This document shows, piece by piece, positions 10,714 through 19,575 of a stretch of 64,000 nucleotides of DNA. The stretch spans positions 1,116,001 to 1,180,000 of the forward strand of contig NC_067203.1 in the NCBI RefSeq assembly GCF_026262505.1, given 5' to 3'. Source of the DNA: Trichomonas vaginalis G3. Its lineage: Eukaryota; Parabasalia; Trichomonadida; Trichomonadidae. The translations under genes and the position numbers were made by a program. Each line of letters begins with the position of its first letter. Within the stretch, counting starts at the first letter, position 1. Below the pieces are notes generated by a model. The model did no database searches and was not told the origin of the DNA. It worked only from the letters and a program-made list of their open reading frames with translations.

Positions 10714-11230
10714 AAGAGAGCCGCTTTCTTCAATTCGATCTAGAACTGTATCGTCAGACCATCCAAGATGATACCCAATCCCGCCTGCAGGGCCTCCTTT
10801 ATGTTTGCCGCAGCCTCCTGAGCCGCCGCCCGCAAGCATGATGGTAATTGCAGTATTTGCAACTTTAACTTCAGTGGAACCGCCTCCACTTCCGGAATAA
10901 TCGTCTGGGATCTTAAACCATTCTGTATCGTCACCTGCATCGCCACCATCAGGCCATCCGCCTGTTGAGCGACTATTGCAACTCGCTCCTTTACTCTCGC
11001 CAACATTGAACGTCACTGTCATACCACCTTTAACATCTATTTTGCCTTGAATCCAAGTGCCATTTCCGCCATATCCTGCAGGTTTATCCGCATAGCAAGC
11101 TCGACCACCACTTGCGCCTTGGATAATGATTTGATGCCGACCTGCAGGTAAATCTACATTTACACTTTGACTCTTGCAGTCCCAATGGTATGATACAAAT
11201 AGGAAAAACAAAATTTGAAAAACTTTTCAT
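10714..11230 (-). pseudogene. Glycine-rich protein fragment (host), cut by the satellite
   Basis: The minus strand encodes a glycine-rich body with LPAGRHQIIIQGASGG, YGGNGTWIQGKIDVKGG, GGWPDGGDAGDD and AGGGSGGCGKHKGG. This pattern matches the glycine-rich domain (PF12810-like) common in Trichomonas proteins; the assignment is by eye. The nearest upstream ATG (11230, MKSFSNFVF) is one base out of frame with the body, whose own frame has a TGA just upstream and no ATG before it. At the 3' end the coding sequence runs into the satellite at about 10713, so the gene lacks its end. I read it as a host gene truncated by the satellite and disabled near its start. Confidence 0.6.
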
Positions 11231-11410
11231 TTGAAAAGGAATGGATACAAAAAATTGAATTACCTTCAAAAATTTATTGATTTCTCTACATCGAATAGTG
11301 TTATTATAATTCATTTTCTACTTTTTTTGTCTGATAACATTTTCTTGTTGATCTGCTAAATTTTTGCCAGCAAGAAAAAAACTTACTTAACTTAAAAAAA
11401 AAAAGGGATT

Positions 11411-11443
11411 GGGGCTTCCAGGCACTTCGTGCCCTCTAGCCCC
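11411..11443. repeat. GC-rich nested hairpin with triloop
   Basis: GGGGCT at 11411-11416 pairs with AGCCCC at 11438-11443, enclosing GGCAC-TTC-GTGCC (11421-11433). It stands out as GC-rich in AT-rich DNA just upstream of the methyltransferase. On the minus strand the inner hairpin reads GGCAC-GAA-GTGCC, a member of the GAA-triloop family found in other genes of these elements. Confidence 0.75.
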
Positions 11444-11504
11444 GAAGATGTTTTGTCACTTTTCTGTCACTTTTCAGGAAAAAAACATTTTTATTAAATA
11501 TAAA

Positions 11505-12320
11505 ATGAATTTTACAAAACCACCGTTACCCTTCTTTGGAAATAAGAGTAGATGTAAAGATATTCTATTGAGAGAACTTAAGAAACTACCGAATGGTCTA
11601 ACATTTGTAGATTTGTTCGGTGGAAGTTTCTATATATCTCATTTGTGCCATACTGTATTTCCTGACTCAAAGATTATATGCAATGACTTCGACAACTATA
11701 TGAACCGTCTCAAACATATACCAGACACTAACAAAATATTGAAAGAGTTAAAAGAAAAGATACCTATAGGTAAGATGGAACGTATACCATTAGATAAGAA
11801 AAATACTGTCAGAGAGGTTTTGAAAAAAGCAGAGTATATTGACTGGGATAGTATATCTTCTAGACTATTGTATAGTGGTTCTATAAGAGTTCATGACATT
11901 GAAACACTTATGTCAAACGTTTTATATCTTAACTATACAAAGGTTTTCAAAAAGAACATAGAAAAATATACTGAGGGTATAGAGTTTGTGAGATGTCGTT
12001 GGACAGAGTTGTATGAAAAATATAAAAACAAGGAAAATGTTTTCTTTATAGTAGACCCGCCGTTCTATAACACATATGATTTTCAATACCAAGTAGACTG
12101 GACTTTGAGAGACTCTTTAGAAACTTTAGACGTTTTACATAACCATCCATGCTTTTACTTTACATCCGATAAAAGTGGTTTGGAAAGTGTCATGAGATGG
12201 TTAGAGGACATACATGACTATGAGTTTAGATACGATAAGATAGAATATGAGAGAGGTCCTATAAACCGGAAAAAGTGTCACAAAGAAATTTTATTGGTAA
12301 GTAAATGTGGTTTGAAATAG
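11505..12320 (+). CDS. DNA N6-adenine methyltransferase, D12/Dam class
   Basis: Starting from the ATG at 11505 the protein has 271 residues. The N-terminus PLPFFGNKSRCKDILLREL followed by FVDLFGGSF matches the Dam-class order (target-binding start, then SAM motif I), and FFIVDPPFY is the catalytic DPPY-type motif IV. This enzyme class methylates adenine N6 in DNA. I chose 11505 over an upstream in-frame ATG at 11409 because 11505 sits behind the T-rich box and TAAAATG typical of these elements, whereas the extra 32 codons read through a hairpin. It reads whole. In a virus-like element it could mark element DNA or act on host chromatin; its recognition sequence cannot be read off. Confidence 0.85.
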   Translation: MNFTKPPLPFFGNKSRCKDILLRELKKLPNGLTFVDLFGGSFYISHLCHTVFPDSKIICNDFDNYMNRLKHIPDTNKILKELKEKIPIGKMERIPLDKKNTVREVLKKAEYIDWDSISSRLLYSGSIRVHDIETLMSNVLYLNYTKVFKKNIEKYTEGIEFVRCRWTELYEKYKNKENVFFIVDPPFYNTYDFQYQVDWTLRDSLETLDVLHNHPCFYFTSDKSGLESVMRWLEDIHDYEFRYDKIEYERGPINRKKCHKEILLVSKCGLK

Positions 12321-12436
12321 GACTACTTGTTTTAGGTTTTTTCCATTGTGTCATTTACTTATTTGACGTGGCTGAAAGATATAGAGAATATGAAGATGAA
12401 CCACTGCCTGCAAATGTTCAGCATATGTACTCGTAA
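12305..12436 (+). CDS. Small single-pass membrane protein (43 aa)
   Basis: ATG at 12305 overlaps the last 16 bases of the methyltransferase in another frame. The product starts MWFEIGLLVLGFFHCVIYLF, a clear membrane segment, and continues with a charged tail ending NVQHMYS. I do not recognise a family. The overlap and the gap-free position before the next gene favour a real gene in a compact element, but it is too short for certainty. Confidence 0.45.
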   Translation: MWFEIGLLVLGFFHCVIYLFDVAERYREYEDEPLPANVQHMYS

Positions 12437-12459
12437 GAGATATTTTTATCTAATATTAA

Positions 12460-12822
12460 ATGGACGCACAGAACTTAGCGAATGCACAGCAACCTGGACA
12501 ACCAAACCCAGAGAATATTCCAAATGAAGTTAGAATACAAACTGCAATGGCAAACTATGGTCAAGTGCCAACAGATGTACAAATGCAAACTGCCATGTCA
12601 AATGACGCTGCGTTAGGTTTGCCACCATGGTATGCAAATATGAGATGGAAAGAGTTTTATACAAACCCTGAAGTGGGATATAAACAACTCTATGCAGATG
12701 ACGCGAACACAGGAGTTGACCCAGAGTATGTTTTCTACCAGAGGAGAAATAGAATGTATGAGCTCCAGTTAAAAAATGCTATGGAACTCAGAAGGAAACG
12801 TAAGAGACTAGGCGGACATTAG
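12460..12822 (+). CDS. Unknown small Maverick protein, Q/N/P-rich start and basic tail
   Basis: 120 residues. The N-terminal third is rich in Q, N, A and P with a repeated phrase (VRIQTAMANYGQVP / VQMQTAMSND); the C-terminus is strongly basic (ELRRKRKRLGG). The start lies 13 bases after a TTTTTATC box, as in neighbouring genes. No family recognised; a basic tail in a virion-gene cluster would suit a DNA- or core-associated structural protein, but that is inference. Confidence 0.6.
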   Translation: MDAQNLANAQQPGQPNPENIPNEVRIQTAMANYGQVPTDVQMQTAMSNDAALGLPPWYANMRWKEFYTNPEVGYKQLYADDANTGVDPEYVFYQRRNRMYELQLKNAMELRRKRKRLGGH

Positions 12823-12840
12823 ATTTTTACATATAGTAAA

Positions 12841-13083
12841 ATGGGTTTCTTTGGAAGAATAGGAAACTTCTTTCGAAATGTTGGAAGAGGTATATGGAAT
12901 GGAATAAAAACCGTAGGAAGAGGAATTTGGAACGGAGTCAAAAATATTGGCAAAAGAGTAGGTCAGTTTGTTGGTATTATACCTAAAGACCCTGAACCAG
13001 AAGAACAAGCTCCTGTTATACAACAGCCTGAACCTGCACCACAGTCTAGTTGGCAACCAAATCCAACACCTCAACCGTATTAA
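12841..13083 (+). CDS. Small glycine/basic amphipathic protein with proline-rich tail
   Basis: 80 residues. The first 50 repeat a G-x-W-N-G pattern with basic residues (GRGIWNGIKTVGRGIWNG) that would form an amphipathic helix; the rest is acidic then P/Q-rich, ending NPTPQPY. The start MGFFGRIG resembles MGLFGALAG of the gene at 16157. Adenovirus-like elements use amphipathic minor virion proteins for membrane disruption and capsid cementing; assignment to that role is inference from composition only. Confidence 0.6.
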   Translation: MGFFGRIGNFFRNVGRGIWNGIKTVGRGIWNGVKNIGKRVGQFVGIIPKDPEPEEQAPVIQQPEPAPQSSWQPNPTPQPY

Positions 13084-13085
13084 AA

Positions 13086-13933
13086 TTATATTTTTACCGT
13101 TCGATAGTAGTTGTATATGAAGCTAAGTTCTAAGTAAAACGCATGGTATAATGGAACTATTCTCTTTCTTCCATCTGTTGTAAACCATACTTGAAAGTCT
13201 GAAATACTTCCACTCGGTGGTTCATATAGCTTTGTAGGTTTTTCGTAAAAGTCATTTGCCAAGCATAAAAAAGAGTTTTGTGCACCAGAAAATGAAGCAT
13301 GAACGATAATAGCATCTGAGTCAAAAACATTTTCATATGTTCCATTAGGGTTTTCGACTTCATAAAAGTCGGGTGTACTGGATATTCTGCAGGCTGATTT
13401 AACATCCTCAAAAATCTATACCATGCCAAGTTGTTATATTTTGTAGAAATATAAACGTCTTCTCCAAGGTCTTCTATTCTATTGATTTTAACAGTTGCAT
13501 TTTTCCTGTCATATAAAATATCGAGATGGTACTCTCCTTCGTCAATGTTGTACTGTTTTGCATATTCGAGATAGATATCGTTTATTTTTTCTTGAAAAGC
13601 TTGAAGAGTTGTTTCTAAGTTTACAAGCAAACTAACTTGTAAAAGTTTTCCCTGTTCAAATTTCTCATACGTACGTTTCTCTTTGTTATAGTATCGAATT
13701 TCAAAAGCGACCGTAAATGGGAAACCATGTATGGCTTCTGAAATGAACTTCATTCTACGAAAGCCAACAGCTTTTGTGACAGATGGGTCTCTTAGCCATC
13801 TTAAGGGGTAGTCAAAACGATAGCCTTCATGCTTTACGGTCTCTGTCTCAAACTTTTGACCGACATTCGTAAAAAGTTCATCTAATGGTTTAGTTGTAGC
13901 AACTCTAGAAGTTTCTTTTTCTATTGGAAGCAT
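13086..13933 (-). pseudogene. Minor capsid (penton-like) protein locus, outer Maverick copy 1
   Basis: Homologous to the gene at 19576: shared signatures YRFDYPLRWL, KAVGFRR and a central beta-rich region, and it matches more distantly the inner-element genes at 23806 and 39696. The conserved scheme [Y/F]-x-[Y/F]-P-x-x-W followed by beta strands suits a jelly-roll minor capsid or penton protein, which Polintons are known to carry; the assignment is inference from size, context and composition. The locus appears broken, about one break. It is divergent from the fibre gene, with only 18 bp between the start codons. Confidence 0.6.
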
Positions 13934-13951
13934 ATTTTATCTAGAATAAAA
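13934..13951. promoter_or_regulatory. 18-bp bidirectional promoter (minor capsid / fibre)
   Basis: The entire spacer between two divergent ATGs is ATTTTATCTAGAATAAAA, nearly its own reverse complement around CTAG. Each gene therefore sees a TTTTAT box a few bases before its start. Comparable short spacers exist at 24688, 25987 and 27629. Confidence 0.6.
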
Positions 13952-15208
13952 ATGTCGAAAGAAACAGCGTCTATGAGAGAAATACAACACAACCGACAAC
14001 TCATTGTACAAGCTCTAAATAAGAACACAACAAACTTTTCAAACTATTCTAAGATATCTGAGTCATTGAAAGAAGGAAACTTAAAACTGACATTAAACCC
14101 AATGACAGATGAGTTTCTGTTTCAAGACAACAAGAACCATACTGTTTGTATAAATCCAACAAAAAGAACTTTAAACGAGAAACCTATAGATGAACTTCTT
14201 TTGAAAGCAGATATTGACAACAAAGCTGACAAAGAGTATGTAGATGCAACAAAAGACTATATTCTCGCATGGACAGAAAGAACATACCCACAAAAACATC
14301 ATACACATAACATCTATGACGTAGATGAACTTCAAGAAAAGTTAGATGACAAAGCTGACAAAACATATGTTGACAATAAAATGTCAAGTGAAGTGACAAG
14401 AGCTGACAAAGAATATTCTAAAAAGACTCATACACATACCATTGCAAATATTACAAACTTACAACAAACCTTAAACAGGAAAAGTGACGTTGGACATACA
14501 CACGATTTCTTCGCAACTGTTGGTATAGAAAATATTGAAGGAACGGTTGATGGAACTGGTGGGGATGTATTATATTGGAAACCTCCTAACTTTCCACAAG
14601 GTTTAACATCGGATGAAGACATAACGACGATGAGATACATTAGATGTAGAAATGTCTATGTCATGGAGGATGAAAACAAAGTTAAATTCACTGCTCAAGA
14701 TTTATATGATAAAAAAGCTGACAAAACAGAGCTTCAAACGTTAAAGACAGAAATACTTCAAACACTATATCCTATAGGTTCTATTTACACGTCAATGAAC
14801 TCTACCAGACCAGAAGTAGTACTTGGTTTTGGAACTTGGACTCAAATAGTCGACAGGTTTTTGTATTGTGCAAACTCTTCAAAGGAAACAGGTGGAAGTA
14901 AAACGATTTCAGGTGAAAACTTACCTGCACACAGTCACTACATAGATTTAAGTACATCTCAAGCAGGTTGGCATAAGCATAGATTTTGGGATTGGTCAGC
15001 AATGAAAAAAGGTAAAGGATATGATGTTAAAGACGACGTTCAGTTTGCTATAAATTGTTTCTGGGGTAGCACACAGGGAGATGGAAACCATACACATCGC
15101 GTTTCAGGGTATACACAAACAACGGGACAAAGTAAAGACTACATGCCACCTTACATGACAGTTTACGCATGGTATAGAATGCTTAGTCGTCATTTTCAAC
15201 TTCTTTAG
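13952..15208 (+). CDS. Fibre protein with phage collar/baseplate-type C-terminal domain (outer Maverick)
   Basis: 418 residues. The N-terminal two thirds carry repeated KADK...HTH spacers (DDKADKTYVDN, KKTHTHTIANI), typical of trimeric fibre shafts. The C-terminal domain has the signature found in phage short tail fibres and baseplate gp10-type tips: YPIGSIYTSMNST, VLGFGTW, TGGSKTISGENLPAHSH, NHTHRV and YMPPYMTVYAWYRM. It would bind a host surface receptor. It reads whole and converges with the integrase, overlapping its 3' end by 26 bp. The central segment 14520-14760 is nearly identical to 30015-30255 of the inner element's fibre while the flanks diverge, pointing to module exchange. Confidence 0.8.
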   Translation: MSKETASMREIQHNRQLIVQALNKNTTNFSNYSKISESLKEGNLKLTLNPMTDEFLFQDNKNHTVCINPTKRTLNEKPIDELLLKADIDNKADKEYVDATKDYILAWTERTYPQKHHTHNIYDVDELQEKLDDKADKTYVDNKMSSEVTRADKEYSKKTHTHTIANITNLQQTLNRKSDVGHTHDFFATVGIENIEGTVDGTGGDVLYWKPPNFPQGLTSDEDITTMRYIRCRNVYVMEDENKVKFTAQDLYDKKADKTELQTLKTEILQTLYPIGSIYTSMNSTRPEVVLGFGTWTQIVDRFLYCANSSKETGGSKTISGENLPAHSHYIDLSTSQAGWHKHRFWDWSAMKKGKGYDVKDDVQFAINCFWGSTQGDGNHTHRVSGYTQTTGQSKDYMPPYMTVYAWYRMLSRHFQLL

Positions 15209-16135
15209 CATATTCGTCAGGAGTTGTCTTATATTTGTTAGGAACTGTCTTTGAAAGTATACCACCTTGAACTTTGACAAGTTTGAAACGAGGTCTGACA
15301 ATAGTAGTTTTATCTTCTGCTTGCAGTCTGTACATTTTGCCATGTTTGCCTAAAACTTCATAATATTCTCTTGTATACTTTCTTCTATTTTTACGAACAC
15401 GAATGTGAGTACCTGTCGAGTTCCCATTGTTGTCATAGTCAATAGTATTTTCATATGGGTCGCGTTTAGGTATTTCTATTTTTACTTTGTCACCTTTCTG
15501 AAGTTTGAAGCCCGGCATTCTTTCTTGTTTGTCTCTTTTGACTAAATTATTAAATATATAGTCTTTCTCTAAGTCAGGGTTGTTTTTCATTTCTTCGGGG
15601 GAGTGGTTTCCCAAACCTTTTTGTTTACGGCTATTGTAAATATTTAAAACTTGTCTCATCTTTGCCATGGAGAAGTGTCTATACTTGTCGTCATATGACA
15701 TTTCATTTGCTTCACCACCTTGTGGTTGGTTTAAGTCTCTTAAGATTTTTATACAACTGTCAATGACACCAAGAGCAGAATGGTTTTGGTCGACAATGAA
15801 ATATTGGTTTACATTTTTTGAACGCAGATAGTTTTTAATATCGTCTGATTTGAAAGAACTTTCACAGTCAGATGTCAGTTTTGTTGGATGGTATTTGTCA
15901 ACGAATATTGTCAAAGCAGTTTTCACATCTAAAATATTTTTGGACATAATGGTATGGCTTCACAGTATCTTGTGTTTTGACCGACAAATATTAGCCAGTA
16001 TGGTGGTCCATCTTCTCTATACCTCGGAATGTTTTCCAAGATATCCATAAACCAAGCATTTGGTGTTGAACTAAAGATTTTTACCATGAGTGCTTTCTTT
16101 GTTGCTTAGAAACATACGGGTCCTTGTTTGAATTC
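15183..16135 (-). pseudogene. Retroviral-type (DDE) integrase locus, outer Maverick
   Basis: The minus strand carries a Maverick-type integrase, homologous to the gene at 30734: core phrase KLTSDCESSFKS and a basic C-terminal SH3-like part (PGFKLQKGDKVKIEIPKRD, YEVLGKHGKMYRLQAEDKTT). This enzyme inserts the element and makes 5-6 bp target duplications. The locus is broken, with one or two breaks. A short hairpin ACCAC-CTT-GTGGT at 15714-15726 lies in frame and encodes part of QPQGGE. Confidence 0.75.
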
Positions 16136-16156
16136 GTCATTTTTAACCCATAAGAA

Positions 16157-16558
16157 ATGGGTTTATTTGGCGCATTAGCAGGAGTCGCATCTAGATTTTT
16201 GCCCGCAGTGGGAACACTAGCCAGAGGTGCATTTGGAATTGGAAGGAAGATTTTGAGTACATTAGGTATACTGAAAGAGAAAGCACAACCTATTATACAA
16301 ACTGTACAGAAAGGTTGGGAGGTAGCACGAGATGCAGCAAATCTTATTCCAAATCCTGAAACAAGAGGAAAAGTTCAAGGATGGATGGACAATGTAGGAA
16401 GACAAGCAGGAAACTACTATAACAAAGCAAATGACTACTATAACCAAGCAGGGCACTACATGGACCAAGGTGAAAGATTCTTTAACAGAGGATATAACCA
16501 TGCACAACAGTGGGTAAACAACAACCAACCTCAACCGCCTCAAACGTGGGGAATGTAA
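16157..16558 (+). CDS. Small virion-like protein with hydrophobic start and N/Q/Y-rich helical tail
   Basis: 133 residues. The N-terminus MGLFGALAGVASRFLP is hydrophobic and glycine-rich, then amphipathic helices follow, then a Y/N/Q-rich stretch with repeated YYNKANDYYNQAGHY-like phrases and the end PQPPQTWGM. The design resembles the 12841 gene and, in broad outline, membrane-active minor virion proteins of adenovirus-like systems. No motif proves a function. It reads whole. Confidence 0.6.
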   Translation: MGLFGALAGVASRFLPAVGTLARGAFGIGRKILSTLGILKEKAQPIIQTVQKGWEVARDAANLIPNPETRGKVQGWMDNVGRQAGNYYNKANDYYNQAGHYMDQGERFFNRGYNHAQQWVNNNQPQPPQTWGM

Positions 16559-16577
16559 AATTTTTTACTGAGATGAA

Positions 16578-16694
16578 ATGAACAATACAGCATTGAGACA
16601 AATGGGCTCAAGATGGATTTGTCGGCTTCCAGCAGTTACACACCACGTGTTTGTCAAGTTCTTCCTATACTCAGGAAGTTTTAGACCGACTTAA
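16578..16694 (+). CDS. Possible 38-aa small protein behind a duplicated promoter
   Basis: ATG at 16578 follows the sequence AAAATTTTTTACTGAGATGA, which is repeated 175 bp downstream before the gene at 16751. The frame (start MNNTALRQMGSRWICRLPAV) is short and unrecognised; bases after its stop encode a proline-rich scrap in another frame. It may be a true micro-gene or a remnant of a partial duplication. Confidence 0.3.
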   Translation: MNNTALRQMGSRWICRLPAVTHHVFVKFFLYSGSFRPT

Positions 16695-16750
16695 AAAACC
16701 TCAACAACCAGTTGAAAACAAACCAAACTAAAATTTTTTACTGAGATGAA

Positions 16751-17335
16751 ATGACCGAAGAAGTTGAAACGGTAGATTTGACACCACAAACAAAAAGTTC
16801 AGAACCATTGTCAAAACCTGTCAAAGAACTTACAGATGAAGAGAAAAATTCAATAATAGAAAGTGTGAGGTCTGGAAATACAAACCCTAACTACAAAGTC
16901 ACTTTTCATAAAAATGGAACGGCAAGTATCTCAAAAAAGAAACAGACTCTCACAAATAAAATATTGAAGTCTGAAGGAGCTTTCGAGACAACAGATGGAA
17001 AAGTATACTTCACTGACCAACAGTTCATTATAGAACATCTCATTGACTTAGAGTCGAAATATTCTAAACTTTACAACAAACACAAAAAGTTGAAAGGAAA
17101 ACAAAAACAAATGGCATATGATATTTATGAAGATGTTGACGACACAACTATTCAAGCAAGTGAGGTAAAGTCAGCAGAACCGAAAAGTGACGAAAAACCG
17201 ATAGAAGAAGAAAAACCAAAAACTGAAGATAAACCAAAACCAAAGTTTAGTTTCCAAACTAAACCAAGTCAACCTTCATTAGCTGGTATGGGTTGGCGTC
17301 AAAGACTTATGGCAGCAAGTGCTTATGTAAAGTAA
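16751..17335 (+). CDS. Charged K/E/P-rich protein, member of a small Maverick family
   Basis: 194 residues, highly charged with a proline-rich C-terminal third (KPKTEDKPKPKFSFQ). The N-terminal part, TDEEKNSIIESVRSGN then YKVTFHKNGTASISKKKQ, follows the same plan as the starts of the inner-element genes at 40892 (YYVSQSKDGKIYVRKRK) and 43475 (FYVHTMKDGRVQFRKIK). Function unknown. It reads whole and lies 30 bp before PolB. Confidence 0.6.
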   Translation: MTEEVETVDLTPQTKSSEPLSKPVKELTDEEKNSIIESVRSGNTNPNYKVTFHKNGTASISKKKQTLTNKILKSEGAFETTDGKVYFTDQQFIIEHLIDLESKYSKLYNKHKKLKGKQKQMAYDIYEDVDDTTIQASEVKSAEPKSDEKPIEEEKPKTEDKPKPKFSFQTKPSQPSLAGMGWRQRLMAASAYVK

Positions 17336-17365
17336 AGGAAAAAACATTTTTTTATTTTTATAGAA

Positions 17366-19519
17366 ATGCCCCCGTATAGAATGGATAGAAAATCTGCTAG
17401 AATAAAAGCAGAGTTAGAAAGATATGGTTGGAGAGTTTCAAAGAAGTTTAAATATAGGAAGGGAAGACCCATAAAAGTCTATGACAAACTGTCTGGTCTT
17501 CGCTATGAAATGGACTTGGAAACAGCACGCGCAAATTATCCAAACAGATTAGAGAGGTTAGAAGAAGAGCGTCTTATGGATATGCCTTTCAATGTTAGTG
17601 AGCCTCAAGTTGAAGGACACGACGGCTTTGCCAGATTCTACTGGAAACATGACGAACAATTGAATCCTTTGAGAAGGAAAAAAGGAAAAGGTGAAGACGC
17701 ACATGCTCCCATGGAAAGAACAAGATATGCATATGAAAAGTATCGTGAGGTTAGAAGTAAAATTACATCTGGTCGAACCTTTACAGTAAACTTTGACGAA
17801 GGAAAGAACAAAGAAGGCTTCATGGGAGTACTTGCTGCCATACAAGACGGAAATAAGAAAGGATACAATCTCAGATTAACCGTAAAAGATTTAGATGGTC
17901 ATATTTACTATGCGCATGGCAATGTCACAACAGCCGCACAACTTCTTGACGCTTTCAAGACTACAAAGAGAGAACAAATGTTTGACTCCGACTCAGATAT
18001 TTTGAATGCAATTGAAGGAATTGCAAGCGTGAAGTTCGAATGGTACCAACCCAACCCTCAAGCAGTCAGACAACATGCTGGATACTTCCCGTTCATAAAC
18101 AAGTCTGACATTAACCTGACAAGGTATGGAATTTACAATTCAATTGAAAAAATTGTCAATGAACCTTGTATTCTTACATGTCTCAGGAACTCTGGTCTTG
18201 TTACAGATGAGAAAATGAAGTATCTTGAGTCATGTGTGAAAACAAGGTACATTCTCAGAGGTCAATTGGCAAAAGTTGCACCGTTGGCAAATGTCAATAT
18301 CCGCGTCAACATTCCGACTGAGAAAGGTTCTTCACATGACGACTATGTTGTTGACTTCAAATTACCATGGTTGAAGATTGTACTTGTCCACAACCACTTC
18401 ATGTTGAACGAAAGTCTTACAAACCCATTGTTCGGAAAAGGCAAGTGCAACATTGTCAGAGCTGTTAACATTCTTTTCGAGAAAGGCTTGTTGGAACCAA
18501 TTCCAGATGACAAGCTGACAGAAAGTTTTGTACCAAAAGACGAAACAAACTTTTCATTGTTGGTAAGACCAAAAGTTGTTCCAGACAAAGTTCTAGCACA
18601 AAAGAAGTACACAGCTCCAAAAGGGGTTGGATTGTTCGGATACCAACCTGAACCAGAAGAACTTCCAATGAGGTTGCAAGAACTTCAAGATGCTATAAAC
18701 AAACTTCCATTGAGACATCCAATTGACGTCAAATTGTATTGGAGAGCATCTGAGTTAGGTCAGAAGGTTTTATATGAAACAGGTTGCTTCGACGATGTTT
18801 ATGAGATAACAGGAGAAGTTTCTCAGAAGATAAGAGACTCACTTGAATTTCCACGAACTGGACCCATTGGTTGCGACAAGTTCGACTCATACGAAAAAAT
18901 ATACTATGTCGACCTTAACGCTGCGTACATGAGGTTTGTCCAATATATTCCAACTGGAATTCCAAACGAAGATGGTGAGTTCCCGGGAAGGAACTATACA
19001 GTTGGAAAGGTCATACAACAACTCTATGATATTAGGAAAGCTTCAAACCCCAAACTTGCAATGACACTCAAATTGCTTATGAATTCGACATGGGGATATT
19101 CCATTAAAAAACCTCAAAAGATGAAGAGTAAACACTATGAGAAGGTCGACAACTTTGTTGAAAGGTTTTCTCCTTTTGTTTTGAAATACGAATTTACTCA
19201 AGGTCAAAATGGCTTAGTAACCACAGTAAAACCTATTGTCGAACATTGGTCCTACCCTCAGTTCGCAAAGGCAGTCCTTGACAACTACAACAAATTCTTC
19301 TCCGAGGTCAAATCGAAAGTGAAGGTATACTATGAGAACATTGACGCACTCATGACGAACGAAGAAGGATACAACAAACTCATTGAAATGGGAATGGTCG
19401 GTGAAAAGATGGGCCTTTTTAAGCTAGACAAGGTATTTTCCGAAGTTCATGTTCTCTCCAAGCGTAAGTACTGGGCCATACTTGAAGACGGCACAGAAAT
19501 AAAACATTGCATGAAATAA
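17366..19519 (+). CDS. Protein-primed DNA polymerase B, outer Maverick
   Basis: 717 residues in one frame. Palm motifs are visible late in the protein: YYVDLNAAYMRF (motif A region), KLLMNSTWGYS (motif B, Kx3NSxYG type) and a motif C region near VYYENIDALMT. The N-terminal region includes a segment (EPCILTCLRNSGL) that matches the inner-element PolB locus. PolB of this family copies the linear element using a protein primer. It is shorter than usual for the family; I treat it as a fossil or a divergent copy and do not judge activity. It lies between the charged protein gene and the second minor-capsid-like gene. Confidence 0.8.
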   Translation: MPPYRMDRKSARIKAELERYGWRVSKKFKYRKGRPIKVYDKLSGLRYEMDLETARANYPNRLERLEEERLMDMPFNVSEPQVEGHDGFARFYWKHDEQLNPLRRKKGKGEDAHAPMERTRYAYEKYREVRSKITSGRTFTVNFDEGKNKEGFMGVLAAIQDGNKKGYNLRLTVKDLDGHIYYAHGNVTTAAQLLDAFKTTKREQMFDSDSDILNAIEGIASVKFEWYQPNPQAVRQHAGYFPFINKSDINLTRYGIYNSIEKIVNEPCILTCLRNSGLVTDEKMKYLESCVKTRYILRGQLAKVAPLANVNIRVNIPTEKGSSHDDYVVDFKLPWLKIVLVHNHFMLNESLTNPLFGKGKCNIVRAVNILFEKGLLEPIPDDKLTESFVPKDETNFSLLVRPKVVPDKVLAQKKYTAPKGVGLFGYQPEPEELPMRLQELQDAINKLPLRHPIDVKLYWRASELGQKVLYETGCFDDVYEITGEVSQKIRDSLEFPRTGPIGCDKFDSYEKIYYVDLNAAYMRFVQYIPTGIPNEDGEFPGRNYTVGKVIQQLYDIRKASNPKLAMTLKLLMNSTWGYSIKKPQKMKSKHYEKVDNFVERFSPFVLKYEFTQGQNGLVTTVKPIVEHWSYPQFAKAVLDNYNKFFSEVKSKVKVYYENIDALMTNEEGYNKLIEMGMVGEKMGLFKLDKVFSEVHVLSKRKYWAILEDGTEIKHCMK

Positions 19520-19575
19520 AACATTGCATACCATTTTAAAACGTTTTTAAAACAGTATATTTTTACATATATAAA

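Noticed and set aside
11300-11450. Terminal inverted repeat of the outer Maverick
   Set aside because: I found no inverted partner in the window; the boundary is only inferred from gene content.
11409-11504. Upstream start for the methyltransferase
   Set aside because: The extra codons read through a GC-rich hairpin; the T-rich box and AAAATG point to 11505.
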